Below are positions 33,037-41,664 of a DNA stretch of 64,000 nucleotides, one piece after another. The first letter of the stretch is position 1. Each line of letters opens with the position of its first letter. The stretch is taken from the NCBI RefSeq assembly GCF_000494755.1, contig NC_022657.1, forward strand, positions 4,998,001 through 5,062,000. The letters are read 5' to 3'. The notes beneath the pieces are model-generated. The model searched no databases and was not told the DNA's origin. It saw only the letters and a program-made list of their open reading frames with translations. A program made the translations under genes and the position numbers. This DNA is from Amorphoplanes friuliensis DSM 7358. Lineage in GTDB: Bacteria > Actinomycetota > Actinomycetes > Mycobacteriales > Micromonosporaceae.

Positions 33037-34023
33037 ATGGCGCGACCGATCTGGACCGGGGCGATCACTTTTGGGCTCGTCTCGGTGCCCGTGGCGATGT
33101 ATTCCGCCACGCACGAGCACGAGGTGTCCTTCCATCAGTACGAGAAGGGCACCAGCGACCGGATCCGCTATCAGCGGGTCAACGAGCGCACCGGCAAGGA
33201 GGTCGACTACGACAACATCGTCAAGGGGACCGACGTCGGTGGCGGGCAGCTGGTCCTGCTCGACCAGGACGAGCTCGACTCGGTGGCGCCCGGGCGGTCC
33301 AAGAGCCTGGACCTGCACGCGTTTGTCGACCTGGACGACATCGACCCGATCTTCTACCAGAAGAGCTACTACCTCGCGCCCGGCAGCGAGGAGACCGCCA
33401 AGGTGTACGCCCTGCTGCGTGACGCCATGGCCGACACCAACCGCGCGGCCATCGGCACGCTGGTGATGCGGGGCAAGGAATACCTCGCCGCGATCCGGCC
33501 GGACGGCAAACTGCTGGTGCTGGAGACCATGTACTTCGCCGACGAGGTGCGCGACCCGGCGAAGGAACTGGACGATCTGCCCCGCTCGACCGCCAAGCCC
33601 GCCGAGATGAAGATGGCCGTGCAGCTCATCGGCTCGATGTCGGCCAAGTGGAAGCCGAAGGACTACCGCGACAGCTTCACCGACCGCGTCAACGCGCTGA
33701 TCGAGGAGAAGAAGGCGGGCAAGGAGGTCACCGTCGCGGAGCCCGCACCCGACGCCACCAAGGTGACCGATCTGATGGCGGCGCTGCAGGCCAGCGTCGA
33801 GCGCGCCCGCAGCGGCCGCAGCGCGGCGGCAACGGACAAGGACAAGGGCAGCAAGGCCAAGGGCAAAAAAGCGCCCGCCGAGAAGGCACCTGCCAAGAAG
33901 CCGGCCACGAAGGCCAAGAAGGCAACTGCCAAGAAGGCACCCGCCAAGAAAGCACCCGCCAAGAAAGCCGAGGCGCCCGCCAAGAAAACCGCTGCCAAGA
34001 GGGCCACAAAAAAGGCGGCCTGA
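33037..34023 (+). CDS. ku: Ku DNA-end-binding protein
   Basis: 328 residues. The Ku core (1-~250) opens with W-T-G-A-I-T-F-G-L-V-S-V-P-V and contains E-K-S/G-T-S-D-R-I-R-Y-Q, Y-D-N-I-V-K-G, and F-Y-Q-K-S-Y-Y-L-A-P. Bacterial Ku forms a ring dimer on double-strand breaks and recruits LigD for end joining. From about residue 268 there is a low-complexity tail of A-K-K and A-P-A-K-K repeats (about 60 residues) that should bind DNA. No ligD is in the window. Confidence 0.94.
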   Translation: MARPIWTGAITFGLVSVPVAMYSATHEHEVSFHQYEKGTSDRIRYQRVNERTGKEVDYDNIVKGTDVGGGQLVLLDQDELDSVAPGRSKSLDLHAFVDLDDIDPIFYQKSYYLAPGSEETAKVYALLRDAMADTNRAAIGTLVMRGKEYLAAIRPDGKLLVLETMYFADEVRDPAKELDDLPRSTAKPAEMKMAVQLIGSMSAKWKPKDYRDSFTDRVNALIEEKKAGKEVTVAEPAPDATKVTDLMAALQASVERARSGRSAAATDKDKGSKAKGKKAPAEKAPAKKPATKAKKATAKKAPAKKAPAKKAEAPAKKTAAKRATKKAA

Positions 34024-34040
34024 CGCATAGTCTGGCGTCC

Positions 34041-34508
34041 ATGGCACGGGACCTCACAATGGTGTTGCGCGGCTACGAGCCCGCCGCCGTCGACGCTTTA
34101 CTCGATCAAGCCGAGGCCGCGACAGCCTCCGCCGACGAGTCGGTGCAGGCCGCAGCGCGGGGCGCGTTGCAGGATGCCAGCTTCGCCGTAGCTCTCCGCG
34201 GCTACGACCGGCTCCAGGTCGACGAGGAGGTCGGCCGGCTCCGGGCCGCGCTCGGCGACGGCGCGGTGAGCCACACCCCGGCGGAGCCTCAGCCGGACGA
34301 CTTCACGGTCGTTCTTCGGGGGTACGACCGGGGTGAGGTCGATCGCGCCCTGGTCGCCGCCGATGCGGCCCTGGAGACAGACGGCGAGTTCGCCCGGGCA
34401 GCGGCACGCGATGCGCTGCGGGACACCCGGTTTGCGGTGACGTGGCGGGGCTACGACCGCGGCCAGGTGGACAGGTCCGTCACGGCGCGACTGCAACGGC
34501 TGAGCTGA
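34041..34508 (+). CDS. DivIVA-domain repeat protein
   Basis: 155 residues from ATG 34041. The short motif R-G-Y-D/E-x-x-x-V-D occurs four times, near residues 10, 54, 94 and 136, each preceded by a hydrophobic strand and followed by a short helix; these are DivI1A-type repeats, the membrane-docking unit of DivIVA/Wag31. There is no long coiled coil, so this is not a classical DivIVA. Such repeat proteins are an actinobacterial feature of unknown role. It begins 17 bases after ku. Confidence 0.8.
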   Translation: MARDLTMVLRGYEPAAVDALLDQAEAATASADESVQAAARGALQDASFAVALRGYDRLQVDEEVGRLRAALGDGAVSHTPAEPQPDDFTVVLRGYDRGEVDRALVAADAALETDGEFARAAARDALRDTRFAVTWRGYDRGQVDRSVTARLQRLS

Positions 34509-34518
34509 GGAGCTGACT

Positions 34519-35427
34519 GTGGAGCTGGGGATGGCACTGCCGACGTCGGGATCACTGGCGTCCGTGCCGAACATCAGGCGGGTGGCCCAGGAGGCCGAGC
34601 GTCTCGAGTACGCCGCACTGTGGACGTACGAGAGGTTGCTCCGGCCGATGGCGAAGATGGTGCCGGGGGCGGACGGGGCTCTGGAACGGATCCCCGCCGA
34701 GTACAGGGAGACCTACGAGCCGCTCGAGACGCTCAGTTACGTCGCCGCGCTGACCGACCGGATCAGGCTGGGCACCAGCATCATCGACGCGTTGTTCCAC
34801 GTGCCGGTCGTGCTGGCGCGGCGGTTCGCCACGCTCGATCAGCTGAGCGGCGGGCGGGTCATCGCCGGGATCGGTCAGGGCTGGATGCCGCAGGAGTTCG
34901 CCACGGCCAACGTGCCGCTCAAGCGGCGCGGCGCCGGCTTCGACGAGATGGTCGCGGCGATGCGGGCCTGCTGGGGGCCGGACCCGGTGGAGTACCAGGG
35001 CCGGTTCTACACGATCGAGGCCTCCGAGGTGAATCCCAAGCCGGTGCAGCAGCACCTGCCGATCATCGTCGGCGCCAACACCGAGGCCGGCCAGCAACGC
35101 GCGGCGCGGATCGCTGACGGGATCAATCCCAATGCCTTCTCGTACGAGCAACTGGTCGCGTCGGTGCAGACCTTCCGGACGGCCGCGGCCGACAACGGGC
35201 GGGACGCGTCCACACTCACCGTGACAGCACGCGCGAACGTACCGATCACGGCGGATCCGATCGGTGAGGGCCGGCCCTACCTCGGCGGATCCCCCGTCGA
35301 GATCGCCGGCGACCTCGCGCGTCTCGCGGAGGCCGGCCTCGACCACGTGCTCTTCTACAACGTGGCGCCGGACGGCATCGAGAGCCACCTGCGCCTGATG
35401 TCCGAGCTGCGGGAGCGCGTCGGCTAA
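34519..35427 (+). CDS. LLM-class (F420-dependent) oxidoreductase
   Basis: 302 residues from GTG 34519. TIM-barrel features are clear: E-L-G-M-A-L-P-T, A-L-W-T-Y-E-R-L near 35, R-I-R-L-G-T-S-I-I-D near 80, G-R-V-I-A-G-I-G-Q-G-W-M near 112, N-P-K-P-V-Q near 172, and I-I-V-G-A-N near 185. It belongs to the TIGR03619-like F420 group. It starts 10 bases after the DivIVA-repeat gene, possibly one operon, but the functions look unrelated. Confidence 0.85.
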   Translation: MELGMALPTSGSLASVPNIRRVAQEAERLEYAALWTYERLLRPMAKMVPGADGALERIPAEYRETYEPLETLSYVAALTDRIRLGTSIIDALFHVPVVLARRFATLDQLSGGRVIAGIGQGWMPQEFATANVPLKRRGAGFDEMVAAMRACWGPDPVEYQGRFYTIEASEVNPKPVQQHLPIIVGANTEAGQQRAARIADGINPNAFSYEQLVASVQTFRTAAADNGRDASTLTVTARANVPITADPIGEGRPYLGGSPVEIAGDLARLAEAGLDHVLFYNVAPDGIESHLRLMSELRERVG

Positions 35428-35450
35428 AGTGGTTGCAGTCTGCAACCACT
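35428..35450. promoter_or_regulatory. perfect 23-bp inverted repeat before the MBL-fold gene
   Basis: Arms AGTGGTTGCA (35428-35437) and its exact reverse complement (35441-35450) flank GTC, directly after the LLM gene. Ten-base arms with a 3-base centre suit either an operator or a terminator hairpin for the LLM gene; there is no T-tract. The site ends 18 bases before the MBL-fold start, so an operator role is favoured. Confidence 0.65.
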
Positions 35451-35468
35451 ACGGGGAAGAGGCCGCAC

Positions 35469-36287
35469 GTGCTGACACAGGTCGCCGAGGGTGTGCTGGT
35501 CCACGAGAGCGAGTTCCTGAAGAGCAATGCCGTGGTGGTCGAGGGCCGCACCGGTGTGCTGCTCGTCGACGCCGGGCTGCAGGAGCACGAGTTGGTCTGC
35601 CTCGCGGACGACCTCGGGCCGGACCGGCCCGTGGTGGCGGGCTTCTCGACACACGCGGACTGGGACCACGTGCTCTGGCACGCCCGGCTCGGCACGGCCC
35701 CGCGGTACGGCACGGCCCGCTGCGCCGCCACCATCCGCGAGGAGTTGACGGACCCGGAGGCGAAGGCCCGCATCACCGAGCACCTCGAGCCCGCGGGCAT
35801 CGCCGAGCACGTTCCGATGGACCTGCTCGGCGAGATCACCGGGCTGCCCGCCGGAGCGTCCGAGATTCCCTGGGACGGCCCGCGGGCCCGGATCATCGAG
35901 CACCAGGCGCACGCACCGGGCCACGCGGCGCTGATCATCGGGGAACGCCGGGTTCTGATCGCCGGTGACATGCTGTCCGACGTCCTGATCCCGATGCTCG
36001 ACCTGGACGGCACGGCGGACCCCGTCGAGGACTACCTGGCGGCGTTGCGGCTGCTGGAGAGCGTGGCGGACGACGTCGACGTTGTCGTCCCCGGTCACGG
36101 GTCGCCCGGCGGCGCCGGGGAGGTCCGCGCCCGCATCGAGCGGGACCGCGCGTACGTGCTGGCCCTGCGCAAGGGGGAAACTCCCGACGACCCGCGCATC
36201 GGTCCGGCGGCCGAGCCGGGCTGGGAATGGGTCAGCGACATGCACGACGGGCAGGCCGAGCGTCTTCGCGTGTTGCATCGCAGCTGA
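35469..36287 (+). CDS. metallo-beta-lactamase-fold hydrolase
   Basis: 272 residues from GTG 35469, with GGGGAAGAGG six bases upstream. The metal motif is S-T-H-A-D-W-D-H near residue 62, an H-x-D-x-D-H variant of the usual H-x-H-x-D-H; the later histidines (A-H-A-P-G-H-A near 150, A-G-D-M-L-S near 167, and P-G-H-G-S near 215) are present. The C-terminal region continues beyond the fold. Members hydrolyse lactones, thioesters or nucleic acids; not assignable here. Confidence 0.83.
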   Translation: MLTQVAEGVLVHESEFLKSNAVVVEGRTGVLLVDAGLQEHELVCLADDLGPDRPVVAGFSTHADWDHVLWHARLGTAPRYGTARCAATIREELTDPEAKARITEHLEPAGIAEHVPMDLLGEITGLPAGASEIPWDGPRARIIEHQAHAPGHAALIIGERRVLIAGDMLSDVLIPMLDLDGTADPVEDYLAALRLLESVADDVDVVVPGHGSPGGAGEVRARIERDRAYVLALRKGETPDDPRIGPAAEPGWEWVSDMHDGQAERLRVLHRS

Positions 36288-36308
36288 GGGCACCGGTCTA
36301 ATCACCGC

Positions 36309-37922
36309 ATGCCGCACGCGTTGACCTTGAGTGAACTGATCGACCGGTACCTGCCGCCGGCGACCGAGGTGTGCCCGACCTTCACCGAGAACTCCGTGTA
36401 CGAGCCGATCATCGACGGCGTCACCTACTTCAGCGCGCTCGCCGAGCAGATGGACGCGCTCGGCCCCGGCGACGCCGTCTACATCGCCGGTTACCAGGCC
36501 GATCCGCAGCTCGACCTGTCCGGGCGGGTGGCCGGCGAGCCGGGGTACAGGCCGTTCACCGACGTGCTGGCCGAGAAGGCGGCGGATGGCACCGACGTGC
36601 GGATCGTGCTCAGCGCGGCCGAGTTCTCCGGCGGGGTGCCGTGGCTGCCGGTGGGACCGTTCCGGGCGAACACCCTGGCCGCGCGGGTGATGCGGGCGTG
36701 GCTGCCGTCGAACCGCGAGGTCGCCGAGCCACCGCTGCACGACCGCGTGCTGCTCGACTGGTCCGGGCCGCTGATCGGGTCCAACCACCAGAAATTCGTG
36801 GTGTTCTGCCACGACGGTGAGCTCACCGCGTACGTCGGCGGTCTTGATCTGTCCCCGACCCGCTTCGACAAGTCGCCGCATCACCATCTGCGGCTCGGGG
36901 TGCACCGGTGGGGCTGGCACGATGCGGCCGCAAGGCTGCACGGCCCGGCGGCGGTGCGGGTGCGGGAGACGTTCCGGTCGCGGTGGGAGAACGCCGCCAT
37001 CCTGCCGCCGCGGAAGATCGCCCGGAACCTGCCGGCGCAGTACTTCCGCCTGCCGAGCGGTGGCGGCCTGACGGTGATCAATCCGCCCGACACCCCGCTG
37101 ACCCTGCCACCCGTGCCGGAGCAGCCGGACCGTCCGGCCGACGGGACCGCGGTGCAGGTGCTGCGGTCGTACCGGCCGTGGTCGCTCTATCGCCACCGGG
37201 GCCTGCGCCGGATGCGCCGGGCCAACGTCACGCGGGCCGGGATCCAGGAGGTCTACCGCGCCCTGGTCACGGCGATCCGGGGGGCCGAGCGCTACATCTA
37301 CCTCGAGGACCAGTACTTCCACGAGGCGCCGGGCGGTGATCCCCGGTTCCAGCTCTACGGCGAGCTGCGTGCCGCCGCCTGCCGCGGCGTCAAGATCATC
37401 CTGATCGGGTCCGGGCGGCGGGACCCGGCCGACGGTGGGGACAGCACCGTACGCCCGGTGATCACCCGCGATCTGCGCCGGCGGGTGCTGGACCAGCTCT
37501 CCCCGGAGTCGCGGCGCAACGTGGTCATGTACCGCGTCGACAACCTCACCGTGCACACCAAGCTGATGCTCGTCGACGACGTGTTCATCAGCATCGGCTC
37601 CGCGAACTTCTTCAGCCGGTCGATGGTGGGCACCGACAGCGAGATCACCTCGACCATGGTCACCACCGGGCACGCCGTGCGCGACCTGCGCGTCAAGCTG
37701 TGGGCCGAGCACCTGCGGGCACCCCTGAACGACGAGGTCACGCCCGTCCTGTCCGATCTGGACACCGCGCTGGGCATCTGGCGGACCGAATGGCTGCCGG
37801 ACGGTCACCCGCCGGAGACCTGGCGCCGGGCCGGCTCGCCCGGCGGTTTCCACCCGTCCGAGCGGGCCCTGATCCCGGCCCGTTACTCGTCGTTCGTGCT
37901 GCGCCGCGAGTCCCGGCGCTGA
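36309..37922 (+). CDS. phospholipase D-family protein (two HKD motifs)
   Basis: 537 residues. Each half has an HKD motif: N-H-Q-K-F-V-V-F-C-H-D near residue 160 and H-T-K-L-M-L-V-D-D near 417, followed by G-S-A-N-F-F-S-R-S-M. The first motif has extra residues before its Asp, seen in eukaryote-like and actinobacterial PLDs. L-H-D-R-V-L-L-D-W precedes it. There is no signal peptide, so the protein is probably cytoplasmic or exported by another route. Convergent overlap of 40 bases with the acyl-CoA oxidase. Confidence 0.84.
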   Translation: MPHALTLSELIDRYLPPATEVCPTFTENSVYEPIIDGVTYFSALAEQMDALGPGDAVYIAGYQADPQLDLSGRVAGEPGYRPFTDVLAEKAADGTDVRIVLSAAEFSGGVPWLPVGPFRANTLAARVMRAWLPSNREVAEPPLHDRVLLDWSGPLIGSNHQKFVVFCHDGELTAYVGGLDLSPTRFDKSPHHHLRLGVHRWGWHDAAARLHGPAAVRVRETFRSRWENAAILPPRKIARNLPAQYFRLPSGGGLTVINPPDTPLTLPPVPEQPDRPADGTAVQVLRSYRPWSLYRHRGLRRMRRANVTRAGIQEVYRALVTAIRGAERYIYLEDQYFHEAPGGDPRFQLYGELRAAACRGVKIILIGSGRRDPADGGDSTVRPVITRDLRRRVLDQLSPESRRNVVMYRVDNLTVHTKLMLVDDVFISIGSANFFSRSMVGTDSEITSTMVTTGHAVRDLRVKLWAEHLRAPLNDEVTPVLSDLDTALGIWRTEWLPDGHPPETWRRAGSPGGFHPSERALIPARYSSFVLRRESRR

Positions 37923-39874
37923 TCGTCGCGGGCCATTTCCTCCTGGCGGCCCGGCTCCTCCCGCAGGATCGCGCAGGCAAGCCAGGCGTCGGGGATCCCG
38001 AACGCGTCGACCAGCGTCGCCGCGTGCGGACGCAGCTCCTTGAGCAGGCCGTTGACCGCAGAGGTGAGCAGCTTGGAACGGCCCGGCGTGAGCCGTTCGT
38101 GCTCCAGGAACCAGCCCTTGCCGGCCTCGATCGTGCTCAGCGCGAACAGGTCGCACACCCGCGCGAGCAGCTCCCGGGCCGCCGGGTCGGTCGCGCGTTC
38201 GATGCCCGCGACGAACGCCTCGAGCACCACACGGTCGATGTGCGCGCTCGCCGCCTCCAGCACGTGGTCCTGGACATCGTTGAAGATGTCGAACGGCCGG
38301 TCCTTCTTGGTCGCGGCGCCCTTGCGCAGACGCCGGATCACCCCTTCCAGGACGTGCTTCTCGCGGTCCTCGAGCATCTTGAGCTGCCAGCCACGATCGG
38401 TGAACGCACCCGCGTCACTGCCGCCCGGCGCGGCGTCGACCAGCCGCCGGATCAGTGACCGGGCCGCGGTGCGTTCCAGGACCATCTCGCGGACCTGCTC
38501 CGCGACAAAAGTGCCCCGCCCCCAGCCGTCCAGAGATTCAAAATTGTCCCTGTACCCGGTGAGCAGCCCCTTGGCGACCAGCTGGAGCAGGACAGTGTTG
38601 TCCCCCTCGAAGGTGGTGAACACGTCGGTGTCGGCCTTCAGGCCCGGCAGCCTGTTCTCGGCCAGATAGCCGGCGCCACCGCACGCCTCACGGCAGGTCT
38701 GGATCGTGCGGGTGGCATGCCAGGTCTGCGCCGCCTTCAGCGCCGCCGCCCGGGACTCCAGCTCACGCTGCCGGTGCTCGTCGACCGGCCCGTCCGCGGT
38801 CTGCACCTCCTGCAGCGTGGTGACCAGCTCCTCCTGGGCGAAGGTGAACGCGTACGTCCGGGCCAGGGCGATCAGGAGTTTGCGCTGGTGGGCCAGGTAG
38901 TCGTTGAGCACCACCTCGCGGTCCTGACCGGGTGCGGTGAACTGGCGGCGGGTCTCGCCGTAGCGGACCGCGATGGTCAGCGCCTGCCGGGTGGCCGCGG
39001 ATGCAGCGCCGCCGACGGTGACCCGGCCGCGGACCAGCGTGCCGAGCATCGTGAAGAAGCGGCGCGCGTCGTTGTCGATCGGGCTGGTGTAGGTGCCGTC
39101 CGGGGCCACCTGGCCGTACCGGTCGAGCAGCATCTCGCGCGGCACCGCGACGTGATCGAAGGAGAGCCGGCCGTTGTCGACACCCAGCAGCCCGGCCTTG
39201 TGTCCGTCGTCGCCGATGGTCACACCCGGCAGCGCGGCCCCGTCGTCGTCCCGGAGCGGCACCAGGAACGCGTGCACGCCGCGGCCCTCGCCCTGCGTGA
39301 CGAGCTGGGCGAACACCACCGCCATCCGGCCGTCGCGGGCCGCGTTGCCGATGTAGTCCTTGCGCGCGGCCTCGTGCGGCGTGTGCAGGTCGAACGTCCC
39401 GGTCGCGGGGTCGTACTCGCAGACGGTCCGCAGCCGGTGCACGTCGGAGCCGTGGCCGGTCTCGGTCATGGCAAAACAGCCGAGCAGATCCGCCGAGATG
39501 ATCTCCTTGAGGTACGTCTCGTGGTGATGGCGGGTGCCCAGGGCCGCAACCGCACCACCGAACAGCCCCCACTGCACGCCGGCCTTGACCATCAGCGAGA
39601 GGTCGAGCTGGGCCAGCATCTCCGCCGCGGTGACGGCCGCTCCCGGCTCGAAAGCACCACCGTGCTCGTCCGGGAACATCGCAGCGGCGCCCAGGTCGGT
39701 GGGGAGCTCGCGCAACAAGCGGGTGATCCGCTCGCGGGCCTGCTCGAGGGTCTCACCCGGCACGGCGACGAAGTGGTCCCCGGCGAGCTGGGTCCGCGCC
39801 GCCCGCCGGACGTGTCCCCACCGCCCGTCGAGCACATCCTGCACACGAGCCGGATCGACGGAATCAGCCTTCAT
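37883..39874 (-). CDS. acyl-CoA oxidase/dehydrogenase (ACOX-like)
   Basis: 663 residues, the ACOX size. The FAD/substrate region F-A-M-T-E-T-G-H-G-S-D-V-H is near residue 135, K-D-Y-I-G-N-A-A near 170, F-D-H-V-A-V-P-R-E-M-L near 240, and C-G-G-A-G-Y near 400. The catalytic-base motif F-E-G-D-N-T-V is near 423. A long C-terminal helical domain follows. It oxidises acyl-CoA to the enoyl-CoA, and oxidases pass electrons to O2. Start ATG at 39874. Related in size to the protein at 13496 but not the same subgroup. Confidence 0.88.
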   Translation of the reverse strand: MKADSVDPARVQDVLDGRWGHVRRAARTQLAGDHFVAVPGETLEQARERITRLLRELPTDLGAAAMFPDEHGGAFEPGAAVTAAEMLAQLDLSLMVKAGVQWGLFGGAVAALGTRHHHETYLKEIISADLLGCFAMTETGHGSDVHRLRTVCEYDPATGTFDLHTPHEAARKDYIGNAARDGRMAVVFAQLVTQGEGRGVHAFLVPLRDDDGAALPGVTIGDDGHKAGLLGVDNGRLSFDHVAVPREMLLDRYGQVAPDGTYTSPIDNDARRFFTMLGTLVRGRVTVGGAASAATRQALTIAVRYGETRRQFTAPGQDREVVLNDYLAHQRKLLIALARTYAFTFAQEELVTTLQEVQTADGPVDEHRQRELESRAAALKAAQTWHATRTIQTCREACGGAGYLAENRLPGLKADTDVFTTFEGDNTVLLQLVAKGLLTGYRDNFESLDGWGRGTFVAEQVREMVLERTAARSLIRRLVDAAPGGSDAGAFTDRGWQLKMLEDREKHVLEGVIRRLRKGAATKKDRPFDIFNDVQDHVLEAASAHIDRVVLEAFVAGIERATDPAARELLARVCDLFALSTIEAGKGWFLEHERLTPGRSKLLTSAVNGLLKELRPHAATLVDAFGIPDAWLACAILREEPGRQEEMARDDQRRDSRRSTNDE

Positions 39875-39930
39875 TACTCGACAGTAACAACGGCCGGGGC
39901 CGTCGTCCCGCGCGGTGTAAAAATGAGGTC

Positions 39931-40728
39931 ATGAGCACGATTCTGATCACCGGCGCCACCGACGGGCTCGGCCGTGGCCTCGCCGAACGCCTGGCCGCCG
40001 AGGGCCACGACCTCCTCCTGCACGGCCGTGACCGCGCCCGCCTGGACGCCGTCGCCGAGGCGGTCGGGGGCAAGCCGGTCACGCTGCTCGCCGACCTGTC
40101 CGACCTCACGCAGGTCGCCCGGCTCGCCGACGAGGTCCAGTCGGCCACCGACCGGCTGGACGTCCTGATCAGCAACGCCGGCATCGGCTCCGGCGAGCCC
40201 GACGGCCGCGAACGCCGGGTCAGCGCGGACGGCTACGAGCTGCGCTTCGCGGTCAACTACCTCGCGGGCTTCCTGCTCACCGAGAAGCTGCTGCCGCTGC
40301 TGAGGCGTACAGGATCGGCCCGGATCGTCAACGTGGCCTCGCTCGGGCAGGCACCGCTGGACTTCGACGACCTCATGCTGACGCGGGGCTACTCGGGCAC
40401 CCGCGCGTACGGGCAGAGCAAGCTGGCGCAGATCATGTCGGGCTTCGAACTGGCCGGGCGCGTGCCGGCGGCCGAGGTGACCGTCACCAGCCTGCACCCG
40501 GCCACCTACATGCCGACGAAGATGGTGCTGCAGGAGGTCGGCCACCAGATCGACGACCTCGAAACCGGGGTGGCGGCCGTGCGCCGACTGGCGGTCGGGA
40601 CTGACGTCGCTGGAGTGACCGGCCAGTTCTACGACCGGCAGCGCGAGGCTCGGGCCCACAACCAGGCCTACGACGCCGCCGCCCGCTCCGAACTCCGCCG
40701 CCGAAGCCTCGAACTTGTCGGGCTCTAG
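39931..40728 (+). CDS. short-chain dehydrogenase/reductase
   Basis: 265 residues. T-G-A-T-D-G-L-G binds the cofactor at 7-14, S-N-A-G-I is near residue 85, V-A-S-L-G is near 134, and Y-G-Q-S-K supplies the catalytic Tyr/Lys near 158, all complete. The arrangement resembles the RDH-like oxidoreductases. It stands divergent from the ACOX gene with a 56-base gap. The substrate cannot be told. Confidence 0.88.
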   Translation: MSTILITGATDGLGRGLAERLAAEGHDLLLHGRDRARLDAVAEAVGGKPVTLLADLSDLTQVARLADEVQSATDRLDVLISNAGIGSGEPDGRERRVSADGYELRFAVNYLAGFLLTEKLLPLLRRTGSARIVNVASLGQAPLDFDDLMLTRGYSGTRAYGQSKLAQIMSGFELAGRVPAAEVTVTSLHPATYMPTKMVLQEVGHQIDDLETGVAAVRRLAVGTDVAGVTGQFYDRQREARAHNQAYDAAARSELRRRSLELVGL

Positions 40729-40785
40729 CCCGCCGCCGCGGCAGACGGGGCTTCGCGAATCGACGTTCGCCACTAGCCTGAGTCG

Positions 40786-41664
40786 ATGCCGGAGGACGAG
40801 GGCGTGGACGAGGAGGTTGTCCCGCGGGACAGCTTTCTGAGACGGCTGGAGCAGCGTCACGGGTTGTCCGCCCTGGTCGCGCTGGCCACTTTTGCCGCGC
40901 TGCTGGTCGGCGTGCTGGCCGCGGTGCCGGACTGGCGCGACATGCTGACCGGCGACGACACTCCGGCCGCTCCGGCGCCGGTCCGCACCATTTCGGCGGT
41001 GCCTGTGCCGAGTGCCTCGCTCGGGCCCGGGTTGGAGGCCATCGACCTGGTCGTCCGGGATCCCGCCCCGGACGGAGATCCGGCCGATGTGGACACGACG
41101 TTCTCGCCGCCCGCCGTGGAGATCACGGTGCACAACCGGAACGCCCGGCGGACGGTCGTCACCCGCGTTGTCGTGACGGTCGAGGACTCGGCGGTCATGA
41201 AGCAGTGCGCTTCACAAGGCGGCCCCGTGGGCGTGTCCGCGACCTACGACGTCACCCTGCCGCTGCGACCGGCCACCGGCACCGAGGTGCGCGTGCCGGT
41301 CAGTCAGCAGCAGGGCAGCGACGAGGCCGACCGCTTCGCCCTGCGACTGGGCACGCCGGCCCGCGAGTCGCCGACCATGCTGCACCTCTACCGGCTGCGG
41401 TTCGAGCTGGAAGCCGACGGCGACACCACCAGGCTCCCCGCCGGCACGGCCGTGGTGGCCGTGCCGATGGCCCCGAGCGACGGTGACGGCTACTTCTGGA
41501 GCGAGATGTACGACAGCGGTGAGATCAACGTGGACGACGTCCCCGACCGCGACCGCATTCTCGCGTGCATGAAGGACAACAGCGCGACCCTGGTACGCCT
41601 CTTGGCCGACGGCGCCGAGCTGTCGCCCGACTTCACGGCGATCAAGCCGGTCCTGCGGCTCTGA
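40786..41664 (+). CDS. single-TM protein with extracellular domain, unknown
   Basis: 292 residues. A cytoplasmic acidic start is followed by a TM helix (about 26-47, A-L-V-A-L-A-T-F-A-A-L-L-V-G) and a Pro/Ala-rich linker. An extracytoplasmic part has beta-type repeats (V-E-I-T-V-H-N-R-N-A-R-R-T-V-V-T-R-V-V-V-T-V). Its end (Y-D-S-G-E-I-N-V-D-D-V-P-D-R) has no recognised family. Likely a surface protein. Confidence 0.62.
   Translation: MPEDEGVDEEVVPRDSFLRRLEQRHGLSALVALATFAALLVGVLAAVPDWRDMLTGDDTPAAPAPVRTISAVPVPSASLGPGLEAIDLVVRDPAPDGDPADVDTTFSPPAVEITVHNRNARRTVVTRVVVTVEDSAVMKQCASQGGPVGVSATYDVTLPLRPATGTEVRVPVSQQQGSDEADRFALRLGTPARESPTMLHLYRLRFELEADGDTTRLPAGTAVVAVPMAPSDGDGYFWSEMYDSGEINVDDVPDRDRILACMKDNSATLVRLLADGAELSPDFTAIKPVLRL

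Noticed and set aside
33648..34040. N-terminal extension of the DivIVA-repeat protein
   Set aside because: It is the Ku tail read in another frame (Q/G/E-rich); the ATG at 34041 gives the first repeat at the proper position.
35424..38156. 910-residue open frame on the - strand across the MBL and PLD genes
   Set aside because: Antisense to two genes with strong motifs (H-x-D-x-D-H and HKD); composition is typical of a shadow frame.
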